Source of the DNA: Guillardia theta CCMP2712
Taxonomy: Eukaryota > Cryptophyceae > Pyrenomonadales > Geminigeraceae
Reading direction: 5' to 3'
Length of the DNA stretch: 64,000 bases
NCBI RefSeq assembly: GCF_000315625.1
Contig: NW_005434660.1
Location: 178,768 to 242,767, forward strand
Shown: in pieces, positions 35,969-47,447 of the stretch
How the letters are laid out: each line of letters starts with the position of its first letter
Numbering within the stretch: position 1 is the first letter of the stretch
Notes under the pieces: model-generated
Seen by the model: the letters and a program-made list of their open reading frames with translations, nothing else
What the model was told of the DNA's origin: nothing
Databases searched by the model: none
Translations under genes and position numbers: made by a program

Positions 35969-38900
35969 CCGATTGGGACGAAGAAGATGAAGACAAGCAA
36001 GTCGAGAATCAAGAGAAGGACCACGGAGAGAAGATGGAAGGAGGTTAGAGTTGATGAAACCATCCCTGTCGCAGCTCACCAGCATATCCAGAAACCAAAG
36101 TGGAGGAGGAGGAGGACAGCAGCTCCGACTGGGACGAAGACGACAACCAGCAGGGCCCTGCTGCAGGAGCAGGAGCAGGAGGGGAAGAGGGGAAGACCGG
36201 GGAAGAGGAAGGAAAGAAGCAGGAGGAGGAGGAGGAGGACAGCAGCTCCGACTGGGACGAAGACGACAACCAGCAGGGCCCTGCTGCAGGAGCAGGAGCA
36301 GGAGGGGAGGAAGGGAAGACCGGGGAAGAGGAAGGAAAGAAGCAGGAGGAGGAGGAGGAGGACAGCAGCTCCGACTGGGACGAAGACGGCAACCAGCAGG
36401 GCCCTGCTGCAGGAGCAGGAGCAGGAGGGGAGGAAGGGAAGACAGGAAAGAAGCAGGAGGAGGAGGAGGAGGAGGAGGACAGCAGCTCCGACTGGGACGA
36501 AGACGACAACCAGCAGGGCCCGGCTGCAGGAGCAGGAGCAGGAGGGGAGGAGGGGAAGACCGGGGAAGAGGAAGGAAAGAAGCAGGAGAAGGAGGAGGAG
36601 GAGGAGGACAGCAGCTCCGACTGGGACGAGGACGGCGAAAGCAGGCAGATTCCAGACACCCAAGAGAATGATGGGGGGGCGGAGAATGCAAAAGCAGGTA
36701 TGCTATTTTCTTTGAGACGTTCCGAGACCACGGATACGTAACGTGCGTGCAGAGTTATATGGCAACGTAGAGGAGAAAACCATCGCGGAAAACCAGGTCG
36801 ATCAAGACAAGGGGCAGGATCAACCTGGAGAAGGAGGTGTGTGGTGTTGAATTCTGTAGCTGCAGGCTACAAGTCAGCCGATGATCCTTCGGTTTTCGCA
36901 GAAGCCGAATGGGAGCAATTCTCGTCCAACCCATTTGACGATCACGAACTGGGCACTGACGAGGTGGACCTGCAGCCTTCAGGTCAGTAACTTGCAACAT
37001 GTGATCTCGTTTTATGATAGAATTCCTTGACAGCGATGGATGCGAGTCATCCTGGTTTCATGCTGTCGATTCTTTGCTTGTTATCCTGATGTTTTCTTGC
37101 AGAAGGCCCACCATCTGTCCAACCAGAACTTCATCTTCCCCCAGACTCACTGGAGAGCCACCTGCCTCCTCTCCCTGTCAAATCAGCTCCTGACCCGAAA
37201 TTCACGCTGGCATTGGATGCCATGCTCGCTTCTGAGGTTGGGGCAATCATTCCGACAAAGGATCCGATTTCCCAGGAGCCAGTCGCTCCACGCGAGCTGC
37301 TGGTCGGTAAACTCCCTCCCATCCGCAACGCCTACAAAGCGCCGAACCCTTTCTCCAAAGCCTCGGAGGATGATTTCGACTTCGAGGGGTTTACTCCCAG
37401 AAAGCTTGAGGTCTCCGACTCCAGCACCTTGTCAAGATCTCTCCATCACGAGAAAGATAGGCACTTTGACTCACGGACCCCAGCTCATGTCCTGCTCGCC
37501 GGCGACTCATGTTTTGGCATCGATCGTATCGGCAGACGGCTCGCAGAGGAGCTGGAAGGAGAGCTGATTGATGCAAATTCACTACATGGAGAGGATTCCG
37601 CTGATTCCTCGGGCTCAGAACTCTTGCAAAAAGTGATTGCGAGGGTTGAGTCATGTCAGGGTTCCTTTGTCTTGATCAACTTCCCTCGGGACGGACACGA
37701 GGCGGAAATGTTTCGAGAAGCACTGATCACCAACAACCTGAGCATCACTGACTTCCTGCTGCTGGAAGCCGACGAAGAGTTCGTGCTCGAGAAGAAGAAA
37801 TGGATTGTGGACGAGGACGGCGAGAAGGTGATCGACGCTGACTTCGAAGAGAACGCTGCTCTTGCAGCTGTGAACGAATGCAATCTCAAGAACAATGCTA
37901 TTGCTCACGAGTTTGGATCGGTCTGTACCAGCATCGATGCTGAAGCTGAAGAGGACGAAATATGGGAGCGTGTCAAACTCACTCTGTCCTGCTACCTCAC
38001 CAAGGAAATCCCCCCGATGCCTGACGAGCCTCTCCTCTCGCCTGAGGCGGAGAAATCACCGACCAATGCAAGTCAGCACAACCCATTCTCAGAAGTGGAG
38101 GAAAAAGAAACGTCACCCCCTGGCAAATCTGCCAAGTTGTCGGTGAAGGAGCGATACGAGAAAACCGTGCAGCAGGAGCAGGAGAAGAAGATTGAGACTG
38201 ACATCATGGGGGAGGGCGTCCCGTCTGCTCAAATCAACACTATCGTGGAGGAGGGAGAGGAGGAGGAAGAGGAGGGAGGGGAGGAGGCTGAAGTGGAGCA
38301 GGACGAGCGACCAGGAGTCGATGATGGAGGAGAAAGTGACGAGGCTGCTTCATCTTCACAGCCTGGGCAAGGCAAGCCGCTGAACCAGGAGGAGATCGAC
38401 CGTAAGATGCTGGAGCAAGCACAGAGGGCATGGGCCGGGATCGAAGAGCAGACGTTGGTTGACAGAAGTGAAGAAGTGCAGCAGGGGATGGTGTCGGAGC
38501 AGAGCGGGAAGGTTCTTCCTACCAAGGTTGTCAAGCGCGAATTTCTTATCTCGTTCGAGGAAGCCCTTGACTTTTTCCGCCACCTTGACCGCTCGCCCTT
38601 TCTCGACTCGATCGTGACGCGGGCAGAGGCGGTCGGCTGCATGGCGAGGTTCATGGAGAAGGTGATGGGAAAGAAGGAGCTGAGCTCGCCCTCCCTGGTG
38701 GACGAGCGAGAGCTTGTCTTCGTCATCGCTAAGGTTGCCTTCGGGAAAGGCTCCTACGTCTCCGAGCTTGAGCCCGAGGTGATCCACCTCCGGATGCTGC
38801 AGACGATCTTCAGCCATGTGACGGGGAGCAAGGAGCCGAGGGCGAGGATAGGACGGCACTGGGAGGATATTGGGTTCCAAGGAACTGACCCAGCGACGGA

Positions 38901-39354
38901 CCTGCGCGACCTGGGGATGCTGAGCATGCTGCTCCTACTGTACGCCTCGAGCAATCACCTCCAAAAGGTCAAGCAGGTCTTCCTGTTCGCGTCGGAGTCC
39001 GCATCTGTCTCCGACGCGGCTGACCATGGCTTCCCCTTCAGCCTGCTCGCCATCAGCCTGTCGAGGATCTGCCTGGAGGTGCTGAGGACGGGCGGCCTGA
39101 CTGACGCGATGAATCGCGAGCAGAGCGTGTTCGACGTGCTCAACACGTTCTTCATGGGCCTCCTTCTCGAGTTCTTCTCCCACTGGCGTAAGAACGGGCT
39201 CGAAGTTAACCGAGGTGACTTCCAGCTGGCGCTGGAGCATGTGGAGAAGAAGGCTCAGGCTCGGCCCGCCTCCATCCTCAAGGCATCTCGTGACCCTGTC
39301 TGGGAGCCGCCGGCTGATCATGTCGGCGGCGATCCCGCGTTCACCAGCTTCTAA
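35969..39354 (+). CDS. Acidic-repeat, nucleotide-kinase-like and ELMO domain protein
   Basis: An early exon (SDWDEEDEDKQVENQEKDHG) joins to an exon with five acidic repeats of about 39-43 residues, each with DSSSDWDED, NQQGPAAGAGAGGEEGKTG and a Glu run. Three short introns follow (near 36700, 36835 and 36990). From about 37500 a P-loop-kinase-like fold appears: HVLLAGDSCFGIDRIGRRLA, FVLINFPRDGHEAEMFREAL, SITDFLLLEADEEFVLEKKK. It follows adenylate/UMP kinase order, but the P-loop GxxGxGK is broken, so catalysis is unlikely. After a Glu-rich linker comes an ELMO domain: SELEPEVIHLRMLQTIFSHV, RIGRHWEDIGFQGTDPATDL and RDLGMLSMLLLLYA. ELMO domains act as GAPs for Arf/Arl GTPases or in Rac activation; the Arg in the WEDIGFQG region is nearby. 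Stop at 39352. The start exon is not placed and should lie upstream of 35969. Confidence 0.75.
36105..36630 (+). repeat. Coding minisatellite, units 117-129 bases, five copies
   Basis: Units begin at about 36115, 36238, 36361, 36478 and 36607 with GACAGCAGCTCCGACTGGGA. All spacings are multiples of three (123, 123, 117, 129), so length changes keep the acidic frame open. Confidence 0.9.
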
Positions 39355-39381
39355 TCGTCCAGCTGCTCTCGATATTCTTTG

Positions 39382-39594
39382 CTACAAGACAAGCTCCATG
39401 AGATCAACTTCCCAGACCGTCTCGTTCCTCCTGACGACCCGGAAGCCTTTCCTGTAGTCGGTAAAGTCACCAAGGTCAACCTGGCCAGCCACTTAACCTC
39501 AGGTAGAACTCATGGCCAGAAGTAAACTTGCGTGATGTCTTAATAAACACTCTTAAAATCGACATGAAACATGGAGAAAAGAAGGGAGGGAGGG

Positions 39595-39645
<51 letters not shown>

Positions 39646-40478
39646 CCTGGAGAAAGATCCTCTTGTATCCGTGCTGCATCGCGAACGATCTGGCAGACTG
39701 AATCAACGCACGATAAGAGGCGGGGATTTGATACCTTGCTGTAGCAAAGAGCAAGCTCCCAACTCCCTTTCCCCTGCTACCAGCGTCAGCCTCTGCTACG
39801 CCGCTGATCCCTCTGCTCGCCTTGCGTCTCTCCGCACGTAGAAATGTCTCAGCTCGAGCCCAGCACTGTCCGGCCGGAAGCCTTGCGGGCTGTCAACGTG
39901 ACAGCCGTTTGCTGTATCAACAGACCTGGATGAATAGAGGCAGCGATGACAGTGACGGCAATCATGCCCAGCACTCGGCGCGATTGACCAACATTGTTTT
40001 CAGCTGCCACCTGCTCCCCGTGCTGGGCTCTTGCAAGGGATCAACAACAGCAACAGGGAGAACTTTGATGAAGCTCGCTACCTTGTTGCTGCACATGCGA
40101 CCCACATGTTGGAAGTTTCATGAGGTAACGGGACGGCAGAGAGATCCAACGACGATGAGCCGCTGAGAAAATCCCTCGAGCCATCTGATTGAAGCTTCTC
40201 AAATTCCTCTGGTACATGAGTGAGCGGCAAGTCCTGGAGCAGACCAGAAGAACCTGCATAGAAGACCTTGTTGCTTGCTCGGAGACCATACTCCAGGATC
40301 GATCTTCGAATGATTTCTGGGGACGCACGTCAGCCTCCTGCAATCTTTCCGTTGACTACCTACGAGTGCACTCCTCCGTATCGCGTGCTGCATCGAAGTT
40401 TCTGACCTGCGATGGAGTTGAGATGAGCAACCCAGCAAACGAAAAAAACCTCAATGTGCTTAAAATCGACCTCTTCAT
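39382..40478 (-). CDS. GNAT-like N-acetyltransferase
   Basis: Minus-strand exons with plausible short introns read: MKRSILSTLR, SETSMQHAIRRSALVEIIRR with SILEYGLRASNKVFYAGSSG, LLQDLPLTHVPEEFEKLQSD, LSAVPLPHETSNMWVACAAT, a piece ELRHFYVRRDARRAEG, then YRALIQSARSFAMQHGYKRI followed by FLQ, and VDLGDFTDYRKGFRVVRRNE ending VWEVDLMELVL with TAG at 39382. The order (strand with FYVRR, then helix ARSFAMQHGYKRI, strand FLQV, then DYRKGFRVV) is that of the GNAT fold, where the Arg-rich loop would hold acetyl-CoA. Exons between 39700 and 40080 are not fully resolved, so the acetyl-CoA loop is not confirmed. The 3' end is 27 bases from the converging ELMO gene. Substrate unknown. One intron contains a hexanucleotide repeat. 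Confidence 0.55.
39597..39641. repeat. (CAGGAG)n hexanucleotide repeat in an intron
   Basis: About seven units. Read on the minus strand it gives Leu runs but lies between a GT donor and AG acceptor. Confidence 0.9.
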
Positions 40479-40637
40479 CTGGTGTTCACGTGAGTACGAG
40501 TGAGCAAGACAAGGTTCTTTCCTCTCTCTTCCACTCTACCTCGAGAAAAGAACGCATCGGAGTCGGCCGGCATTACTTTCAATCTTTCCCCCCTTGCCCG
40601 CTCCTTGTTTCGCTCCCTACACACCTGTAACATGCAG

Positions 40638-41145
40638 TCATAAATCAGTCACAACGTGCGGAAGAACCTTCATAGCGTCATCGTAGCTGCAAGTGATGTG
40701 CTCTCCTTCTGGTATCCACCTTTCAAACCATGTGAGCCTCGCTCCTCAAAGATACCATTCCCTTCCTACCTCCCCCATCCATCGGAGTAGCAGAGCTGGA
40801 AAACGCCTTTGAGCCGAACTCCTTGAGACGGGGAGAGTAAGGACAACTCAGATATCTCCATGAAAATATCTCAACGTACGCCTGTCTCGAGCAGCATGAA
40901 CTGCATCCTGCGGGTTGAAGAACACATCACACTCCTGATCATTCTTGTTGTCAACATATGCGATCGAGCAAGGGAGGGAAGATAATCACATCAGCGCTGA
41001 CTTCTTCATGGTCAGGAAGTATCTTCACAGAATAAGCGCGTCTTGGTTGTTCTAGGGTTGTACCCTCCTCATCCAGTAGTGCAGGAAGAATAGCCGAACC
41101 CTTCGTGTGCCATGCTTCAGTTCGGGCAGGCTCTACTCCCATCAT
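40638..41145 (-). CDS. Small hypothetical protein, about 117 residues
   Basis: Four short exons join in one frame: MMGVEPARTEAWHTKGSAIL with EQPRRAYSVKILPDHEEVSA, then NDQECDVFFNPQDAVHAARD, then RLKGVFQLCYSDGWG, then RWIPEGEHITCSYDDAMKVL with a final PHVVTDL and TGA at 40638. Introns are about 45-55 bases with GT and AG ends. The spliced product has a balanced composition with Trp, Cys and Phe, unlike surrounding non-coding sequence, which supports a real gene. No family is recognised. The gene is transcribed away from a large G+C and GGGTA-rich region. Confidence 0.6.
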
Positions 41146-43069
41146 CTTCTTCCTCCTCCTCCTCCTCCTCCTCCTCTTCTACTCGCTTCCCCCTTCATTT
41201 TGTTTGATTCCTTGCTTCTTCTCTGCTCTCTCCTCCTCTCTCCTCCTCTTCTCCCCGTCTTGCTTCTCTCCTCTCTCACCTGCTGCACGTACACTTGCAT
41301 GGACCGGGCCGGATCCTATGGTTTTTCCTTTTCTTTCTTTCTTTCTTTCTTTCTTTCTTTTACAGAAATTTTTTAAGTACTACCGTACTTGATTCATTGA
41401 CTTGAAGCCTCAGAGTCACGGTCAGTCAGCCCGGCCGGGCTTGGACAGTTCCGCCGGACTCGGAAGTTCCTTACTGTTAAGTTAAGCCTACAACGCGGGA
41501 GTTGTGTTGAACTTCGGAACGTGTCATCGGGGCCGCCTGCCCCCGGCCACTGACCGTGTTCCCGTGACTCACTGGTGGCCACGGTCACGCCGCCGCGGCC
41601 GCCGCGGGGCGGGCTGGGCCCGGCCGGGCCATCCGATCCGGCGGCCCGGCTCGTGACGGAGTCCGATCGAGAGTCACGGTCACGAGTTAACTCGGCGCTA
41701 TCTGACTGGCACGGCTGGCAGCAGTGCGATCCATCAGCTTTGCCTATAACTTATGATGCCGGCGTACAGGTTGATTCCGAGCCGTTAAGTGTTAACTAGC
41801 TAGTAGTCACTACCGTACGTACTATTGAAACTACTATGTGCCTTGAAAGTAGAACCGTTGAACATTGTTCCGAGTCAACCGGACCGGGTCAGGCCCGGGC
41901 CCGTCTGACCATCGATGACTAGTATTACAGGACCCACCCCTGTGCATTTCCCTCTTCAAACTCTACCACGCCTGTATCAGAGCCCCACAGGAAAAAGAAC
42001 CCCAAAACCAACAAGCGAACGTAATGTCCGAAACCGGCCCGGCGGCTCGCCGCGCCGCGGCGCGGGGGTCGGTGACTCTCCGTTTCTCCGACCGGCAACC
42101 GTGCCAGGGTGACAAGCCCGCCCCGGCACACCACCGTTGAGGTAGAAAGCTACACCAATCTCAGTCATTCAGACCGGTACAGCGGTACTACCGGTAATAC
42201 CGGGAGGTAGGTTAGCCACCCCCGTACGGTGGGTCATACCTGAGGTCATACAGTGAGAAGAAGGGAGGGGTAGTTCTGATCGGGACCCGTGACTGTTACT
42301 CGTAACGGTAGCATTGTGCTACCCGCTCTACTACCCCCGCTTCGACCTAGCAAAACTTAATCTGAGACCCGTACTGGGAGAGAGGAAGTGTACAGTACCC
42401 TGTCAAAGAGGCTTGTCACGGGGTAGGGGTGAGAAACGGAAGACGCGCCATCCTTTGTGATAGGTACAGCAATAACGGTGTCGGTCAGGCTCTCGATAAG
42501 GGGGTGGGGTAGTGGGTCAAGTAGAGGGTGGGGTGAATCAGCATGTTATGAGAGGACAAGGAAAGCGATTGAATCATGGGATCAGAGTTGGTGATGGTGG
42601 AATCATGTGGCTCCATATGCAGATGTCACCAGACATCTTTGCTCTGATTCTCTTTGCAAACTCAGGCTGCCAAAGACTGGAAGGTTGATGGCACGGTAGA
42701 CATAGAATGTTCAACCCATGGCGCATAATATTTGGACGAGATTCAAGATTATGCATGCTGAGTTGCGAAGATAGAGAGTAGTTCAGGTTTCGGATGAGAG
42801 ATATTGTAGGTTTGAAACGTAGAAAGATTGTTGCATACACAGCATATTTTGTACGCCTCCTCAGAAAACTGAGTTGGGCCAGTGTTTTCAAATTCAAATT
42901 CAAGAACAAATTTTTCGTTATCATATATGAGAGGGTCTTGTTAGTGCATGCTTGTCTGCACTTTGCTAAAGTCTGCAGCTTTTCTACGTTCTGATAGACC
43001 TGGAGTCTTCATTTCAAACATTTGACTCTTTTGTGACATTCCTCGTTTGCAAGGGAGAAATCCAAAGAC
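41146..43069. other. Large head-to-head gap: G+C islands and GGGTA island
   Basis: 41150-41290 is CT-rich, 41333-41362 is a (TTTC)n run. 41400-41690 and 42010-42110 are G+C-extreme with GTCACGGTCAC and CCCGGCCGGGCC words. 42180-42540 is a GGGTA/TACCC island. 42580-43000 is AT-rich and without a supported gene. The C2-C2-PDZ gene begins at 43070. Confidence 0.55.
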
Positions 43070-45970
43070 ATGGCAGACAATCAAGAAGAGCCTATGGTCT
43101 TTGTGAAAGCCATTCGGGCAGAGAACATCCGAAAGGGAAGCGATCAGTCTCAGCCCAGTGTTTTCATGAAATTTCGCATCAACAAAGGTGCGCTGAGTTC
43201 ATCATGGAGGACAGACAAGTCTGACGAGGTTGCTCTCAAGGCGGGCACGGGGAGGATCCGATGATAACCGAGGTCGCGCCCAAGGAAGACAACCCCCAGT
43301 GGGACCAATCCTTCAACCTCAGAGTCAGAGACCCTGAGAACAGCCAGCTGGAATGCACCATATGGGGCGCCGAGGAGGTGGGGAAGGAGACGCCCTCCCC
43401 GGAGAACTTTTACGGAGAGGTCATCCTGAACCTGGCCAAGTTGATTCCCTTCAACCATCGCTACCTTGAGCAGGTTCTTTCGAATGTCCATCGGTTGTTC
43501 GGAAGACTCTGACACATGTGCGATGCAGTGGTTTGATATCAAACAGGGGAAGACCTATCCCGTTGTAGGCGACAGGAAGGCACAGGGAAAGCTCAAGATC
43601 GGCCTGCAGTTCAACATCCCTGACAATGAGACAAAGAAGGCTGAAGGGGCTGCCGTGCAGAACAAGGCTGCAGACTCTCAAACTGCACCTGAGGCTCCCA
43701 AGGCAGACACAAAAGTCACGTCCGAACAACCAGCTCCCGAGGCCCCAGCAGCAGCACCTGCTGCTCCAACATCTCCTGCAGCTGCAGGGCCACCGCCACC
43801 TCCACCATCTGTTCCGAAGGTGAGTCATGGGTACCTGGGAAAGTGCTTGAGGTGATGGATTGCTCTCAAGAAGGAGGAGGAGGAGGAGCCTGGCAACATC
43901 AAGCCCTCATCGGTACGATTGGATTTATGGGCTTCGACCTGCCGTCTGAACCTGTCACAGTTGAAGAAGCAGTCATCGGAGATCGAAGCTCCCAAGGCAA
44001 CCTATCCCCCAGCTCCAGAAGCCCATCAGAATACTGTCCAAGTGTCTATTGAAGGTTTATCCAACCTTCCACGGTCTAAGGTGTCTAGCGGGATTATGTA
44101 AGTGTATGTTGTAATCACTGCAACAGTTCAACCGGTCACTGCCGCGCCCATACGTCTTGATGGAAGTCGATGGAGTGTCTGGACGTACTTCAGTATTCAA
44201 GGACAGAGCGCATGAAGCAGTTTTTGAGGATCAACCTTTTGTTTTTGGAGTTGACTCTCAAGTACTGATCACTTAGCATCTGTTTTTGCTGACTTGCTCC
44301 TTTACAGAAGTCGGAACAAACATCCATCGTCTTTACAGTGTACAACTGGAGCAAAGGGAATGATGAATCTGTTGGTGTCTACAAGGTGACGCCATTGCCT
44401 TCAACATCCCATCTTCTGGGCTCACTTGAGCTTTTTAGTTGCCTTTGACCGATATCAAGGGCGAAGGGCCCATCACAGCCAACTTGTGCTCTGTCAATGC
44501 CCCAGATGAAGCCTTGCTGGGACCCAATGGCACCATAGCGCAGCTTACCTATAGAGTGTCGTACAGTGGTCAGCAAGTCAAGAGCTCGAAGCAAGTCGAG
44601 GAGCAAGTCACAGCTTACAACTCGCCCACTAACTCGAAATCCACATCACCTTCGCTTGCAGAGAGCCAAGGAAACAAAGGTGCATCAGAGGCTCCTACCA
44701 GTCAGCAGGTCGATGCAGAACCGCGATCACCAGCAGGAGTGGCTGATGTTGGAATTGTCCTGGCTAAGAACAAGAACTCGATCGCCGTCGTAGACATTCT
44801 GCACGGAAGTCCAGCCTCCATCTCCGGTCAAATCAGGAAGGGTGATGTTCTCATCGACGTGGATGGCCGAGACGTACGCTTGCTTTTCTCTTTCTAGTTC
44901 GGTTGCCCTTGTGACCCCTTGATAGGTCATCGGGAAGCCCGTCGGAGAGGTGCAGAGCATGCTCAAGGGCGACAGGAACTCCCCTATCACGATGATCTTC
45001 CAGCGAACCGTCGGCCAGAGTCAAGACCAGGTTGTCGTCACGATTTTGCGGGCCGTGCTATCAGGAGCACCATCGTCCAGCGAAGGAGTTGCTTCACCTG
45101 TACCTGTTGCTCCATCGTTTCTCTCCCCATGTGTGCTCACTCGCCCACAGTCTGTTCGCTCGTCTCCTCCTGCTCCCAGCAGCTCGCAGAATGACAACGA
45201 GACCATCAAGAACCTCAAGAAGCAGTTCAGTGGCCTGTCGTTCATCTGGGGCGATGCGGTGCACGACTCCGTGGAGGAGAGCATGAAGGAGTGGAGAGCT
45301 GACATGATCTTCGGTCCTAAGCCTGCCCTGTTGCTTCCTGTTGCTGATCCGTTTCCCAAGGCCCCAAGAAGAATATCTCCTCCACTGCAGAAGCACCACA
45401 GGAGAAGTAATGAGTTGGGGAGCGATTGGGAGAAAGGAGGGAGGAGGGATGACGGTGGAGGGGAGGAGAGATTCAAGGAGCAAGAGGAAGGTTATGTTCG
45501 TTGACACAAGTTGTGTCAGCTCTGTCGTCGGAAGAAGCTTCAATCACCTTCCTCCCTCCATCACCCCTCAAGTTCCTATGTTCAGAAGTTACGACAACAT
45601 GACCCCCACCTACGCGAGGTTGGCTGCTCCTAGAGAAATGGCTCGAGATGGTCTGACGGCATTTGCCTCGCACTCCCAGGTCGTATCAGACGTACAACTT
45701 CCAGCCTGCTGCCGCTGATTCATATCGCATGTCTATGATGGTGAGAAGTCTTGTGTTGAGCGACCTGTGACGTTTGAAACGTGGGCTTCTCAGAGTCCCA
45801 TGCCAGCAGCTTCCTATGCGAGTAGTTACAGAGGTCAGTCTGCTCGTTTCTCCTGCCGCATCTGACGCTAACGTGAACATGTAGGCACACCAACCTATAG
45901 CTCGTTCGTCAGCAACTACGCCTCCATGCCTCAGATCGCTCCTCTTGGAAAGAACGATTTTGTGTGTTGA
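43070..45970 (+). CDS. Protein with two C2 domains and a PDZ domain
   Basis: The start MADNQEEPMVFVKAIRAENI opens the first C2 domain (VFMKFRINKGALSSSWRTDK, NPQWDQSFNLRVRDPENSQL, EVILNLAKLIPF, WFDIKQGKTYPVVGDRKAQG, KLKIGLQF). A Pro/Ala linker follows (APEAPAAAPAAPTSPAAAG), then a second C2 (VQVSIEGLSNLPRSK, RPYVLMEVDGVSGRTSVFKD, TSIVFTVYNWSKGNDESVGV, KLPLTDIKGEGPI). Then a PDZ domain: GIVLAKNKNSIAVVDILHGS, SGQIRKGDVLIDVDGRDV, IGKPVGEVQSMLKGDRNSPI. A Ser/Pro tail ends with SNYASMPQIAPLGKNDFVC and TGA at 45968. C2 domains bind membranes, often with Ca2+; I cannot see full sets of Asp ligands in either, so Ca2+ dependence is uncertain. Introns between 43810 and 43850 and around 45370-45750 are only partly resolved. 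Probable membrane-associated scaffold. Confidence 0.75.
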
Positions 45971-46404
45971 ATGTTGGCAACGCGATGAAGAGAAGATAAT
46001 GTAAGGACGGAATAAACTACTTGCAATGCAAGAGTCTTTGATGCCCCTCACTGCCGTCTTGGCCTTGTCACAGTGCTGCTTCTCCTTAACTCTTGTTGTT
46101 CGATAGACGAACTGCTTCTAACTCAAACTTAAAAGTCAAATCAGATCATTAGTAATTTGTTGACAAAAAAATCTAGGTTCCGCCGGCCCGATCCTTTATA
46201 AAGGAGCAAAGTACGAGGAGGCTGCGATCAGAGACAAGAGCCTGATGCGACGATGAGCGAGCGAGAACCTGACGATCTCTGTCCTTGATATCATCTGACG
46301 ACACGATATCAATCTTTGATATCATCTGACGATCACAGTCGTTGATATCATCTGACTATCATTGTCCTTGACTTCATACCCTCCGCTCGTTGCCTTATCT
46401 TTGG
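45971..46404. repeat. Intergenic with short TTGATATCATCTGAC repeats
   Basis: Between 46260 and 46370 the word TTGATATCATCTGAC recurs three to four times with small changes, spaced by 30-45 bases, each containing the palindrome GATATC. It lies just before the start codon of the next gene and could be regulatory. Confidence 0.6.
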
Positions 46405-47419
46405 ATGCCCAAGAGTGATACTGCGGAGTTTGCCGACGTGGCTGAAACAGTCTCAAGCTTGGGCTTGCTCCCAGGAATGCAGTTGCAATGCCCGATGGGA
46501 GTGAAGGTGAAACAATTTCCTGCTGACTCGATGCTTTTCTACTGTCATCAAACTACATGACGATCGCTGCTCTGTCATTGACACGTGTTTCTCGTTAGGT
46601 TGAGGTTGAGGGTGTGGGAAGGAAGGACAAGGTCTTGTACATGCGATACCCTTCCGATATAGTCACACCAACGAGCATCACCGATCTCGACTCGCTTGTT
46701 TGCGCCGGCTACAAGATAGAGACAAGCTTCTTGCGCGATCTCATTCACCTGGTGGACGTTGACGTCTTGAAGGGCCTGGCTGGGCAAGAGGCTGAGACGA
46801 TCTCGAGGAAGTCTCGCCAGACTGAAATTGAGCCCAACCTGCGGGAGCACATCATGCATCTCCCCGACAGGTGTGTCTTCGAGAACTTCTCCTTGCTCAG
46901 CAGCTCTGCTGTCCGTCAAGGTAGCTCCCTCGGCTCGAAGCTCCTCTGACTCGTCCCAGTGAGAGAGCGCATGCTGCTGGAGAAGAAGACGAAGACGACG
47001 AGCTCCCGTCCTCTCCTTCCAATCCAGCACAGCCCGACTCCAGCTGTGGATCCAGCAAGGCTGGTGATGCCTCAACATTCCTCCTGCTCCTTCTCACCCG
47101 TACACAGCTCAGCAGCTACAGCAAGAGCCTCGGGTCGCCGTCAACGGACTTCGAGCGCAAGGTGAACATGTTGAAGGCGCACTGTGCAGGAGATATACTG
47201 ATGCTGCAGCAGATCAAGAAGTACTTCGAGAGGCATTACAATGACGCTGATTTGCCGGAGAATGTGCGAACGAGGCTTGTATGCGATGTCTTGATGGTTG
47301 ACTTCACGTAGGTAAAGCTTCACTTCTCTCAATTCCCCGTCCCCAGCACACCCGAGACAAAGACGACGAAGAGCGGCAAGAAGAAAAAGGGGACAAACAA
47401 GTCAAACAAGGCCAAATAA
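46405..47419 (+). CDS. Hypothetical protein with acidic middle and basic tail
   Basis: The first exon reads MPKSDTAEFADVAETVSSLG and LLPGMQLQCPMGVK; an intron of about 90 bases follows. The second exon reads VEVEGVGRKDKVLYMRYPSD, LDSLVCAGYKIETSFLRDLI, RQTEIEPNLREHIMHLPD. After another intron the acidic stretch AAGEEDEDDELPSSPSNPAQ and then STDFERKVNMLKAHCAGDIL with MLQQIKKYFERHYNDADLPE appear. The last exon is a Lys-rich tail (TTKSGKKKKGTNKSNKAK) with TAA at 47417. The exon edges around 46880-47110 are uncertain. I do not recognise a family. The tail could bind nucleic acid or act as a localisation signal; that is inference from composition only. Confidence 0.6.
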
Positions 47420-47447
47420 TGTACAGCAGTTCTCTCCAAGGGATAAT

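Noticed and set aside
35963-36731. Several long frames on both strands over the 36 kb repeat
   Set aside because: Only the acidic plus-strand frame (DSSSDWDED) splices into the ELMO gene; the others are mirror readings of a repeat with period divisible by three.
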